This document shows positions 47,258-55,662 of a DNA stretch of 64,000 bases, piece by piece. The translations under genes were made by a program, and so were the position numbers. Where the stretch lies: contig NZ_JNXI01000004.1 of assembly GCF_000717055.1 (NCBI RefSeq), positions 372,001 to 436,000 of the forward strand. Reading direction: 5' to 3'. The stretch's first letter is position 1, and every line of letters begins with the position of its first letter. Source of the stretch: Streptomyces iakyrus. GTDB taxonomy: Bacteria > Actinomycetota > Actinomycetes > Streptomycetales > Streptomycetaceae. The notes beneath the pieces were generated by a model that saw only the letters and a list, made by a program, of their open reading frames with translations, did not search any database and was not told the DNA's origin.

Positions 47258-48193
47258 GTGCTCACGACCGCATCTCGCAGCAAGGCACTGCAGAACGCGA
47301 CGGTCGCCGACGCCGACTCGGCTCTTGCGCTGGATCTCACCGTTGTGGAAAGCCCTGCCGCGCTCGACGACCACCTCAAAGCCGCCACCTCCACCGTCGT
47401 CGTACGCCCGGACATCTCTGCCGAGACCGGCTCCGCGCTGTACCACCGGCCAGGAGCACCACTCGGGGAAGAGGCGACAGCCCATCTGTGGAATCGCGCC
47501 GGTGACCGCGTCGTCGCGCATCCCTTTGTCCCAGGCACCCCACACTTCGCCAATGGCGTGGTGCACCATGGACGCCTCGTGCTCACCGACTGCTGGCGCT
47601 GCTTCACCCTGGAGGAGGGGCCGCGCACCCTGCTCACCAGCGTCATCAATCTCTCCCCGGCCAACCCACTCCTCACCCGGCTCACCACCGGCCTGGAGCC
47701 CCTCGTCAAGGCCGCCGGTATGGACGACGGGCCGGTCCACTTCGAGCTCGTGGTCGGCAAGGACACCTTGAAGGTCGTCAAGTGGGCTGCCCGCCCGGGA
47801 GGTTCACCGCTGCCAGAGCTGTGCTCCCTGCTCGGCGTACCCGGTCAGGCGGGGGCACTGACGACAGGCCGGCCCGTCGCGCTCGCGGACGCGGGGGACA
47901 TCGGCTTCGTGTCCGACTACTCCTTCATCGTTCGCACGCACGGCCGGCTCGTCGAGATCACCGGACTGAGTGATCTGTTGGACCGCCCCTCGTACGTGGC
48001 ACCGGAACGCATCCCGGAACCTGGAGTGCGGCTGACGCCCTCGGTGAACGAGGACCCGGTCATGACGCTGTGGTTGCGCCATGAGGACGAGGCGACCCTC
48101 CTCGCGGACATCGACCACTATCAACAACGCAACCGGGAGGGAGTCTTCGTGCTCAGCGACGGAACAGTCCCCTCCCGTGCCCCGGACCACTAG
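47258..48193 (+). CDS. Degenerate ATP-grasp-like protein lacking its N-terminal domain
   Basis: This is a 311-aa protein that lines up with the central and C-terminal parts of the ATP-grasp ligase encoded next to it. STVVVRPDISAETGSALYH corresponds to RIVVKPVRSSGSDGVRF there, with the ATP-binding Lys replaced by Arg. VVAHPFVPGTPHFANGVVHHGRLVLTD corresponds to LLQEYLFGAEYYVNTVSLDG. GPVHFELVVGKDTLKVVKWAARPGG corresponds to GPAHTELKMTPDGPALIETGARLCGG, with the second metal ligand Glu replaced by Lys. The pre-ATP-grasp domain is absent. It is more likely a partner or regulator of the neighbouring ligases than an enzyme. GTG 47258 is the start. Confidence 0.65.
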   Translation: MLTTASRSKALQNATVADADSALALDLTVVESPAALDDHLKAATSTVVVRPDISAETGSALYHRPGAPLGEEATAHLWNRAGDRVVAHPFVPGTPHFANGVVHHGRLVLTDCWRCFTLEEGPRTLLTSVINLSPANPLLTRLTTGLEPLVKAAGMDDGPVHFELVVGKDTLKVVKWAARPGGSPLPELCSLLGVPGQAGALTTGRPVALADAGDIGFVSDYSFIVRTHGRLVEITGLSDLLDRPSYVAPERIPEPGVRLTPSVNEDPVMTLWLRHEDEATLLADIDHYQQRNREGVFVLSDGTVPSRAPDH

Positions 48194-48207
48194 CAGAAGG
48201 AACAACC

Positions 48208-49464
48208 GTGTCACCGTCCGACCAGCCGACCGTCGCCATCGTCGACGCCTACTCATCGGCGAACCGCCTCGCCCCGCTCCTTCGGGAGCGCGGCTACCGG
48301 ACCGTTCACATCCAGAGCACCGAGCGCATCCCCGCGGTCTCGGCACCCCAGTTCGTGCCGGATGACTTCGCGGTGAACATCGTCCACCGCGGCGACCTGG
48401 CTGTTACGGCCCGTGTCCTCGCCGACGAGCATCGACCTCTGGCAGTCCTGCCCGGCGGAGAGGTGGGGGTGGAACTCGCCGATGCCCTCGGCGAAGCCCT
48501 CGGCCTGCGGACCAATGGCACCGCGCTCAGCCGGGACCGCCGCGACAAGTTCCGCATGATCGAGACGGTCAAGGCCGCCGGACTGCGCGGCACCGAGCAG
48601 TTCGTAGCCACCGACGAGGACCAGGCCGTCGAGTGGTTCGACAAGACGGGCGGGCGGATCGTCGTCAAGCCGGTGCGCAGCTCCGGAAGTGACGGCGTGC
48701 GGTTCTGTGACACCGCCCAGGAGGTGAGATCGGCATTCCGCGGCGTCCTCGGCAAGGGCAACGCCGTGGCATCGCGGAACGAGGCGGTGCTCTTGCAGGA
48801 GTACCTCTTCGGAGCCGAGTACTACGTCAACACCGTCAGCCTGGACGGGCAGCACCATGTGTGTGACATCTGGCAGACCACGCACATCTCGGCCAACGGT
48901 GTGCGGGACCTCCTCGACAGTGCCCACCTGCTGTCCCGTCGCGGCCGCGTGCAGGACGCACTGGTTGCCTACACCTTCGCCGCGCTGGACGCCCTGGGGG
49001 TGGCGAACGGGCCTGCGCACACAGAGCTGAAGATGACGCCCGACGGCCCGGCTTTGATCGAAACCGGTGCCCGGTTGTGCGGCGGCGGCCTCCCGGTGCT
49101 GGTGCGCACCGCGCTCGGAGAGGGCCAACTCGAATGGACCGCCGACGCCTACCTCGCGCCTGACAGATTCCTCGCCCGGTGCGGCGAGGATTACCGGATA
49201 GAGCGGCATGTTGCCTCCGTCGGCCTGATCTCCCCGCGGTCCGGCACGCTCGTGGACTATCCGCGGCTGGCGGAAGTGCGGGCGCTGGAAAGCTTCCACC
49301 AGCTCAAAGTGGGCGTGGCGCCTGGCGATCCAATCCACCGGACCGTCGACGACTTCAAGATCCCGCTCCTCGTCGAGCTCGCTCACGAGGTGGAAGCGGT
49401 CGTTCACCGCGACCGTGGCACCATCCGTCAGCTCGACGGTGAGGGCTTCTACACCATCGCCTGA
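48208..49464 (+). CDS. ATP-grasp amino acid ligase 1
   Basis: This is a 418-aa ATP-dependent carboxylate-amine ligase of the BacD/DdaF class. It has an N-terminal Rossmann-like domain (~1-110), ATP-binding Lys in GGRIVVKPVRSSGSDGV, adenine-pocket residues in AVLLQEYLFGAEYYVNTV, and metal-binding Glu in HTELKMTPDGPALIETGARLCGG. It forms an amide via an acyl phosphate. GTG 48208 follows AGAAGGAACAACC. It is one of three intact ligases here, so the product is probably a di- to tetrapeptide made without an NRPS. Confidence 0.9.
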   Translation: MSPSDQPTVAIVDAYSSANRLAPLLRERGYRTVHIQSTERIPAVSAPQFVPDDFAVNIVHRGDLAVTARVLADEHRPLAVLPGGEVGVELADALGEALGLRTNGTALSRDRRDKFRMIETVKAAGLRGTEQFVATDEDQAVEWFDKTGGRIVVKPVRSSGSDGVRFCDTAQEVRSAFRGVLGKGNAVASRNEAVLLQEYLFGAEYYVNTVSLDGQHHVCDIWQTTHISANGVRDLLDSAHLLSRRGRVQDALVAYTFAALDALGVANGPAHTELKMTPDGPALIETGARLCGGGLPVLVRTALGEGQLEWTADAYLAPDRFLARCGEDYRIERHVASVGLISPRSGTLVDYPRLAEVRALESFHQLKVGVAPGDPIHRTVDDFKIPLLVELAHEVEAVVHRDRGTIRQLDGEGFYTIA

Positions 49465-49525
49465 TCGAGCACCACCTGAACCCCCGGGCCCTCGCGGCAC
49501 AACCACGAAACACGGAATCCGGACG

Positions 49526-50839
49526 ATGGACTCATTTCACGAACGGGCGAGCGGCGGCGTGCTCGTAGTCGTCGGCAGCGGCATACGGCTCTACCGCGAG
49601 TACTTGCTCGCCGGCGCCGCCCGAGAACACCCACTGTGGCTCTTCGACACCGACGAACCGACGTGGCAGTCGCCCTACCTGGCGGGCTTCACCCGCGTGG
49701 ACACTTCTGATCCCGAGGCACTGGTCGCATCTGCCCGGGAACTGTCGGCGGTCCGCCGCATCGACGGCGTCTTCTGCTTCTCCGAGGCGCTCGTCGAGCC
49801 CGCCGCGGCCCTGGTGGAGGAGTTCGGGCTTCCGGGCATGGGCTCCGAGGCGGTGCGCAACTGCCGAGACAAGAGCCGCACCCGCACGCTGCTGGCCTCC
49901 TCCGACGTCGGCCAGCCGCGGTCAGTGGCGGTCTCCTCGTACGACGAGGCCGCGCGCGCGGCGGACGAGTTCGGCTTCCCCTTGGTCCTCAAGCCCCGTG
50001 GCCTGGCGGGGAGCCTCGGCGTGGTCCTGGTGTCCAAGCCTGCCGGGCTGGTCGACGCCTACCGGGAGGCCGCGGCCCCGAACTACCCAGGCGTACCGAC
50101 CTTCGAGGCGTCCGTCCTTGTCGAGGAGTATGCCGACGGTCCCGAGATCAGCGTGGACGGATTGCTGGTAGACGGGGTCTACCGGCCTCTTGTCCTCGCC
50201 CGCAAGAGGGTCGCGATGGAGCCCTACTTCGAGGAGACAGGGCATCTCGTTGATCCCTGGGACCCGCTCCTGTCCTCCGGTGAGCTGCTCACGCTGCTCA
50301 CCGACGCACACCTGGCGCTTGGTGCCACGGGCACCATCACCCACACCGAGGTGCGGCTGACTGCTTCCGGGCCCCGGCTGATCGAGGTCAACGCCCGGCT
50401 GGGCGGCGGGCTCATCCCCTTCCTCGGCAGCCTCGCGACGGGCATCGACCCAGGGCGCTGCGGCGCCCGCGCAGCGCTGGGCAGACCGGTGGAACTGCCC
50501 GTCGCCGAAAGCCGGCAGGTCGCAGGCATCCACTTCGCCTACCCGCCGGAAGACTGCACGGTGGAGTCGGTGCGGGTGCCGGACCGGGACGCACTGCCGG
50601 GACTGCACCAGGCGATATCCCTGGTCACGCCCGGTGACGTCCTCAGGCTCCCGCCCCGCGGCTACATTTCCCGCTACGCCTACGCCATATGCGTCGCTGA
50701 CACCGTCGCGGCCTGTCAGGAGAGGCTGAAGCTCGCCGGCGCCGCCCTCCGTCTCGAACACCGTCCGGCACCCGCCCTCACGACGGATGCGGAGCCGGAA
50801 CTGGCCTGGGCGCCGGTTTCCCCGGGAGCGGCGCGATGA
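49526..50839 (+). CDS. ATP-grasp amino acid ligase 2
   Basis: This is a 437-aa ATP-grasp ligase. Its N-terminal domain starts VLVVVGSGIRLYREYLLAG. The ATP-binding loop is in FPLVLKPRGLAGSLGVVLV, followed by ASVLVEEYADGPEISVDG and the metal-binding acidic residues in ITHTEVRLTASGPRLIEVNARLGGG. The EVNARxGG form is canonical. I chose ATG 49526. The upstream gap of about 60 bases is the largest in this part of the operon. Its stop overlaps the MFS gene start by 4 bases, pairing it with export. Confidence 0.9.
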   Translation: MDSFHERASGGVLVVVGSGIRLYREYLLAGAAREHPLWLFDTDEPTWQSPYLAGFTRVDTSDPEALVASARELSAVRRIDGVFCFSEALVEPAAALVEEFGLPGMGSEAVRNCRDKSRTRTLLASSDVGQPRSVAVSSYDEAARAADEFGFPLVLKPRGLAGSLGVVLVSKPAGLVDAYREAAAPNYPGVPTFEASVLVEEYADGPEISVDGLLVDGVYRPLVLARKRVAMEPYFEETGHLVDPWDPLLSSGELLTLLTDAHLALGATGTITHTEVRLTASGPRLIEVNARLGGGLIPFLGSLATGIDPGRCGARAALGRPVELPVAESRQVAGIHFAYPPEDCTVESVRVPDRDALPGLHQAISLVTPGDVLRLPPRGYISRYAYAICVADTVAACQERLKLAGAALRLEHRPAPALTTDAEPELAWAPVSPGAAR

Positions 50840-52125
50840 CCGAGTCCAAGGGCAAGTCCGACGAGAAGTGGGGTGCCGTCAAGACGTTGCGGCACAGCCC
50901 GCCAGCAGTGCGTTTTCTCCTCCTCGGCATCTTCGTCAACCAAGTCGGCGGCTTCGTCCAGCCGTTCCTCGTGCTCTACATGGTCTGGAGGGGCTTCTCC
51001 ACAGACCAGGCCGGAGTGGCGCTGACCGCCTACGGGGCCGGGACCATCGCCGGTGTCATGTTCGGCGCCGAGCTTGTTCGGCGTCTGGGACCGCGCAGGA
51101 CGATCGTCCTGTCGATGATCTGTGCGGCCCTGCTCACCGGCATCGTGCCGCTGCTGGGTTCCTTCCCCCTGCTTGTCGGCGCCGTCGCCCTCTCGGGTGC
51201 CATGACCCAGGCGTACCGCCCGGCTTCCATGACGCTGCTGACAGACCTCGTCCCCGAGGCCCGCCAGGTGATGGTCTTCTCGATGAACCGCATCGCGCTC
51301 AACCTGGGGGCGACGGTGGGGCGACTGTGCGCGGCCTGGTTGATCATGCTCTCCTGGAATCTGCTCTTCTGGGTGAGCGCGCTGACCTCCCTGGTGTACG
51401 CACTGATCGCGCTCGGCGCGGTGCCGAAGGACACCCCGGGGCGTGCCTCGGCGGCTGAGCCGGAAACCTCCCCGACCGCACGCGTCGGCTATCTGGGCAT
51501 CGCCCGCGACGTCCGCTTCGTGCTGTTTCTCGGGGCGATGTTCCTCAGTGCCGCCATTTTCATCCAGTCGTTCGTGGTCCTGCCGCTCTCCATGACGCAG
51601 GCCGGCTACTCCGCCACGTCCTACACCTGGCTGATCAGCCTGTCGGCGGGCGCCATCATCGCCCTGGAGCTGCTGGTCACCCGGTTCACCCAGCACTGGC
51701 CCGCCTGGCTTGCGGTCTGCGGCGGACTCCTGCTGCTCGGTGTCGGGCGTGCAATGTACGCCATTCCCGAACCGGTGCCACTCCTCGTCGCGGCGACGCT
51801 CGTGGGGGTGCTGGGTTCGATGGTGGGCGGACCCACCATGTGGACCTACCCCGCCAAGCTGGCTCGGCCGGAGACCAAGAGCCGCTATCTCGGGCTCACG
51901 CAGGCCGCCTTCGGTATGGGAACCGCCCTCGGCCCGGCGCTGGGAACTCTCGGCTGGAACGCGCTCGGCGACGGGGTGTGGCTGGTCTGGGGCGCTTTCG
52001 GACTGCTGTCGGTGGCGGCTGCGGCATTCGCGATGCGCCCGCGGGACGACCGTACGCCACCCGAGCCGGCGCCTCCCGAGCCACCTCCGCAGCAGCATGC
52101 CGCCCCCGCGCCACCGCCCCGCTAG
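50836..52125 (+). CDS. MFS exporter
   Basis: This is a 429-aa major-facilitator protein with about 12 membrane segments, similar to drug and peptide exporters. After a basic, soluble N-terminus, segment 1 begins near residue 30 (FLLLGIFVNQVGGFVQPFLV). The loop after segment 2 contains AELVRRLGPRRTIVL, an A-motif-like stretch. The C-terminal tail is proline-rich (PPEPAPPEPPPQQ). Set between two ATP-grasp genes, it most likely exports the finished product and confers self-resistance, as BacE does in the bacilysin locus. Confidence 0.9.
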   Translation: MTESKGKSDEKWGAVKTLRHSPPAVRFLLLGIFVNQVGGFVQPFLVLYMVWRGFSTDQAGVALTAYGAGTIAGVMFGAELVRRLGPRRTIVLSMICAALLTGIVPLLGSFPLLVGAVALSGAMTQAYRPASMTLLTDLVPEARQVMVFSMNRIALNLGATVGRLCAAWLIMLSWNLLFWVSALTSLVYALIALGAVPKDTPGRASAAEPETSPTARVGYLGIARDVRFVLFLGAMFLSAAIFIQSFVVLPLSMTQAGYSATSYTWLISLSAGAIIALELLVTRFTQHWPAWLAVCGGLLLLGVGRAMYAIPEPVPLLVAATLVGVLGSMVGGPTMWTYPAKLARPETKSRYLGLTQAAFGMGTALGPALGTLGWNALGDGVWLVWGAFGLLSVAAAAFAMRPRDDRTPPEPAPPEPPPQQHAAPAPPPR

Positions 52126-52136
52126 GAGATTCCACA

Positions 52137-53399
52137 GTGAGCTTCGACGACCGCCCCGTGATCATCGTGGGATACACGGCGGGCTGGAGAAACGTAGCCG
52201 AGACACATCATCCGCAGGCCACGACCGTTTTCGTCGACACACCGGCCGCCGTGCGTGAGAAGAACCTGAGGGCCGCGCTGTCCGCCGCCGACGCGCCCTG
52301 CGAACTGGTGGTGATGGAGTACGAGGAGGAGGACGCCGCCTCCCGGTTCCACCGGGAGTACAGGAACCGGCCACCGGCAGCCGTCATTCCCGGAATCGAG
52401 TACGCCGTGCCCTTCGCCGCTCGACTTGCCCACCTGTTCGATCTGCCTGGGGCCGGGCCACAGGCCGCGGACCGGCTGCGTGACAAGTGGCTGCTGCGCC
52501 GGGCAACGGCGGGTAGCGACGTGCGCAACCCCGTCTCCCGTGAAGTGTCGAAACCAGGGGACGTACGTGCCCTGATGGCCGAGGTCGGCGGTCCTGTGGT
52601 CCTCAAACCGGCCAACCGACAGGGGGCCATCGGCACGAGGATCGTCCGCAGGCCCGACGACGTGGACGACGCCTGGGCCGAGTGCGTCGTCAACGAGTAC
52701 GCGGCCATGACCGCACAGAGTGTCACACCCGTCCGCATGCTCGCTGAAAGTCACCTCCACGGACCGGAGTTCAGCGTGGAGGCACTCGTGCGTGACGGAC
52801 ATACGCTCTTTCGCAACGTGACCGCCAAGTCGCTCTTTCCGGGGGACCGTCCGGTGGAGCTGGGCCACACCGTACCTGCGAACATCACCGCCGCGATGCA
52901 AGCACGTCTGTGCGCGGCGACTGAACTGGTGCTCAAACAGGTGTGCTTCCAGACCGGCTTCGTGCACTGCGAGTGGATCGTGGTGGAGGGAGAGCCACAC
53001 CTGGTCGAGTGCGCCGGCCGCATGCCCGGCGGGAACATCGTCAAACTGATCGAGCTGGCCTGGAAGGTCGACATCACCCGCGAGTACCTGGCGGTGATGC
53101 GCGGAGCAGCGCCGTCCGCAGCTTTGCCGGAACACCCGGCGGATGGTGCCGCGAGCTGGTTCCTCTCCGCGCAGCCGGGTGAGGTCGTTCAGGTCGACGG
53201 CCTGCCGAAGGCCGTGGACAGTCCAGGAGTCGTCTCAGTCGATCTCATGGTCGATGTCGGATCCCGCGTCCGGGCACCGCGCTCCGGCCGGGACCGGGTC
53301 GGCTGCGTCGTCGCCGCCGACCGCACAGGGGCCGGCGCACGGGAGCGGGCGCGGGATGCCGCGGCACTGATCGACATCCGTGTGCGCCCGGTCCTCTGA
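52137..53399 (+). CDS. ATP-grasp amino acid ligase 3
   Basis: This is a 420-aa ATP-grasp ligase, the third intact one. Its N-terminal domain (VIIVGYTAGWRNVAETHHP) is unlike those of the other two. ATP-binding Lys is in GPVVLKPANRQGAIGTRIV, followed by AESHLHGPEFSVEALV and the metal site in HCEWIVVEGEPHLVECAGRMPGGNI. In the last, ECAGR replaces EINxR, so the second metal ligand Asn is changed to Ala-Gly. GTG 52137 follows TAGGAGATTCCACA. Substrate specificity cannot be predicted. Confidence 0.88.
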   Translation: MSFDDRPVIIVGYTAGWRNVAETHHPQATTVFVDTPAAVREKNLRAALSAADAPCELVVMEYEEEDAASRFHREYRNRPPAAVIPGIEYAVPFAARLAHLFDLPGAGPQAADRLRDKWLLRRATAGSDVRNPVSREVSKPGDVRALMAEVGGPVVLKPANRQGAIGTRIVRRPDDVDDAWAECVVNEYAAMTAQSVTPVRMLAESHLHGPEFSVEALVRDGHTLFRNVTAKSLFPGDRPVELGHTVPANITAAMQARLCAATELVLKQVCFQTGFVHCEWIVVEGEPHLVECAGRMPGGNIVKLIELAWKVDITREYLAVMRGAAPSAALPEHPADGAASWFLSAQPGEVVQVDGLPKAVDSPGVVSVDLMVDVGSRVRAPRSGRDRVGCVVAADRTGAGARERARDAAALIDIRVRPVL

Positions 53400-53431
53400 C
53401 GCATTCACACCGATGGAAGGAATACAAGGAC

Positions 53432-54247
53432 ATGCCCACTCTCCGTGCCGCCACCCCTCGCAGGCTGCTGATGTGCCCACCCCGCCACTTCGACGTCAGG
53501 TACTCCATCAACCCGTGGATGGAGCCGGAGAAGCCGACCGACACCGCTCTCGCCCTCCTGCAGTGGGAACAACTGCGCGGCCTGTTCCAGGAACTGGGAC
53601 ACACCGTGGAGGTCATCGATCCGCTCCCGGGCGTGCCCGACATGGTGTTCGCCGCCAACGGGGCCACCGTTGTGGACGGCAAGGTCCTCGGTGCGCGCTT
53701 CCGCCATGTGCAGCGGACCGCCGAAGGCCCCGCCTACCTCCAGTGGTTCATCCAGCAGGGCTACCGCGAAGTGCTGTGGCCGGAGTACGTCAACGAAGGT
53801 GAGGGGGACTACCTCACGGTCGGCCGGCGCATCCTCGCGGGCACAGGCTTCCGCACGGACCCGCGTTCCCACGCCGAGGCCCAGGAGTTCTTCGGTCTCC
53901 CGGTAACCGGCCTGACACTGGTGAATCCGCGTCACTACCACCTCGACACCGCGTTGGCGGTACTTTCCGATACGGAGATCATGTACTACCCTGCCGCATT
54001 CAGCCCCGGCAGCCAGGCGGTGCTACGGGAGATGTTCCCCGACGCCATCCTCGCCTCGCACGAAGACGCTGCTCTCTTCGGCCTCAATGCTTTCTCGGAC
54101 GGGCTCAACGTCCTGCTTCCCCAAGCCGCGCAGGGGCTGCAGAAGCAGTTGCTGGCCCGCGGGTTCAACCCGATCGGTGTCGACCTCACAGAGCTCCTCA
54201 AGGCGGGCGGCAGCGTGAAGTGCTGCACGCTGGAGCTGCGTGCCTGA
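53432..54247 (+). CDS. DDAH-type amidinohydrolase
   Basis: This is a 271-aa member of the dimethylarginine dimethylaminohydrolase/amidinotransferase superfamily. Catalytic features are an acidic substrate site in PDMVFAANGA, NEGEGDYLTVG, His170 in RHYHLDTAL, and nucleophile Cys264 in GGSVKCCTLEL. The family hydrolyses guanidine groups to ureido groups and amines. ATG 53432 follows GGAAGGAATACAAGGAC. It is the last gene of the rightward operon. It may act on an arginine-derived unit, or supply ornithine or citrulline; which of these is not visible. Confidence 0.85.
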   Translation: MPTLRAATPRRLLMCPPRHFDVRYSINPWMEPEKPTDTALALLQWEQLRGLFQELGHTVEVIDPLPGVPDMVFAANGATVVDGKVLGARFRHVQRTAEGPAYLQWFIQQGYREVLWPEYVNEGEGDYLTVGRRILAGTGFRTDPRSHAEAQEFFGLPVTGLTLVNPRHYHLDTALAVLSDTEIMYYPAAFSPGSQAVLREMFPDAILASHEDAALFGLNAFSDGLNVLLPQAAQGLQKQLLARGFNPIGVDLTELLKAGGSVKCCTLELRA

Positions 54248-55299
54248 CACCTGGCTGATACTCCATCCTGCTATCGCGATCTCAGCCTGGCTCGCTTGTC
54301 CTGCTGACCGTCGCCAGGCGTCTCTACGGGGGAGTGACGTGTCGGACCGTGATCCGGGTGGGCCACGGCCACGCTATGGCCCGCGGCCGTCACACGGTCT
54401 CAGAAGTCCATGCAGCCGAAATCGGGGCACCGGGATCTCCAGCAGCGCTGTGTCGACGACGGTCGAGCGCCTTCGCTCCTGACTACCGTCCAGACCGTCT
54501 GCGTGACGGTCATCACGGACGTCCTCCGGGGGGTGCTGCGTAGGCTTGGGCCGTCGCCACGGTGGGGTCCGCGCGAGCGGGCGAAGCCCTCCCGGCCGGC
54601 CGGCGGAGCGTCTGAGAAGTCGGCAAGCGGGTCAGCATGAGTCCTGAAAAACCTGGGGACAGATGCCCGGACATGCGACTCGTTGTAGGGTATGGAGAGC
54701 CCTTGACCTGCAAAAACGCAGGCAGGGAGCCTACTTTTGGGAGTATCCCGATGCTGCGTACCATGTTCAAGTCCAAGATCTAGCGTTTGGGTGTTTCTGC
54801 AGGTCAGAGGTGTGATGGCACCGCTCGGGTCAGCATCGGGCGCGGGAGCGTCTTGCTGACCAGGTGGCTGCCATGACGGGTGACCTCGACAGGCCTCTGG
54901 CTCCCTCTTGGGACGTTCGCTGCGTACTCGACAGGTCGACCGCGGCATGGGCCCTGACCTCGCACTCCCCGGTGTCCTTCTCGTCCACTGCGCCGGCGCC
55001 ATGGGCCTCGGCTTCGGCACCCTCGTCACTTCCCATACCGCGACCGAAGCCGCAGCCGACTCCACCGCTTCGGCCTTCCACGTGACCTGCTGTGTGATGA
55101 TCACCCGCGCCCGCGAGTGGGCTGGTTCTCGGGTCGGCCCGTTGCCGCGCCACTAGGGGCTGCAGGGTTCAGGCCAAATGCGCTAAGCGGCCATGGGGTG
55201 GGATGACCGAGGGAAGGGCGGGCGGGGCCCGACCCCTACGTACGACAGGGAAGCCCCGTATCCGCCATGCCGCCGCCTCCAAGCAGCGATACTGGATGC
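54248..55299. other. Gene-poor junction segment
   Basis: These 1052 bases contain no convincing gene. They hold a truncated copy of the panD upstream region and first ten codons (54630-54783) and a small hairpin (GACCGTC 54493-54499/GACGGTC 54505-54511). Short frames on either strand lack ribosome sites and look like chance or worn-down sequence. The segment marks the end of the biosynthetic cluster and the start of the accessory segment. Confidence 0.6.
54630..54783 (+). pseudogene. panD: Truncated panD 5' copy with upstream region
   Basis: ATG CTG CGT ACC ATG TTC AAG TCC AAG ATC TAG at 54751-54783 matches the first ten codons of panD at 59943 and then stops. Upstream similarity continues: CCCTTGACCTGC, a GCAGGCAGGGAGCC block and GGTCAGCATGAGTC (54630-54643) all recur before the real gene (59749-59762). 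The two share TGTTCAAGTCCAAGATC at the point where similarity ends. The copies have diverged, so this is not a very recent duplication. Confidence 0.82.
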
Positions 55300-55662
55300 A
55301 TGGACACGACGACCACCGCCCCCCGCGCCGAGGTGCTGCGGGACCGCTACCGCAGCCGACTGCCCGAGCGCTTGCAGGAACTGGCCGGGCCCGTCGAGGG
55401 CACCGTGGACCTGCCGCTCCACATCGTCTGGTCCGGGCGGACGAGCTACAGCCTGGACCGTCCGAAATCCCGCATGACGCTCTACCGCACTGTCCTCGCG
55501 GAAGGACTGAGTGAGGACCTGCTGGCCTTCCTGCACCACCGGCTGCTCACCGAGCAGTGGCCCGTGCTGCGGCGCTTGATCAGCCCCTACATCCGCGAGG
55601 TCTGGGAGGACGCCTTCCCCGAGCTGCTCCGCACCGCTCCGGCCGACACGACCGCCGCGTGA
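55300..55662 (+). CDS. Putative antitoxin partner of AbiEii-like protein
   Basis: This is a 120-aa protein without membrane segments: MDTTTTAPRAEVLRDRYRSRLPERLQELAGPVEG, then HIVWSGRTSYSLDRPKSRMTLYRTVLAEGL and LLTEQWPVLRRLISPYIREVWEDAF. I recognise no family. It is not a typical AbiEi winged-helix antitoxin. Its stop overlaps the start of the nucleotidyltransferase gene (GTGA), an arrangement typical of toxin-antitoxin pairs. A -10-like GATACT at 55288-55293 lies 6 bases before the ATG, which suggests a leaderless transcript. Confidence 0.68.
   Translation: MDTTTTAPRAEVLRDRYRSRLPERLQELAGPVEGTVDLPLHIVWSGRTSYSLDRPKSRMTLYRTVLAEGLSEDLLAFLHHRLLTEQWPVLRRLISPYIREVWEDAFPELLRTAPADTTAA

Noticed and set aside
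34777..54247. Second siderophore cluster
   Set aside because: Although it has an N-hydroxylase, it lacks NRPS/NIS synthetases, a siderophore importer, an acyl- or formyltransferase and iron boxes; the cupin/MetRS-like pair points to N-N bond formation.
54493..54511. Terminator hairpin GACCGTC/GACGGTC after the N-N cluster
   Set aside because: The stem is only 7 bp and lies about 250 bases after the last gene; too weak to call as the operon terminator.
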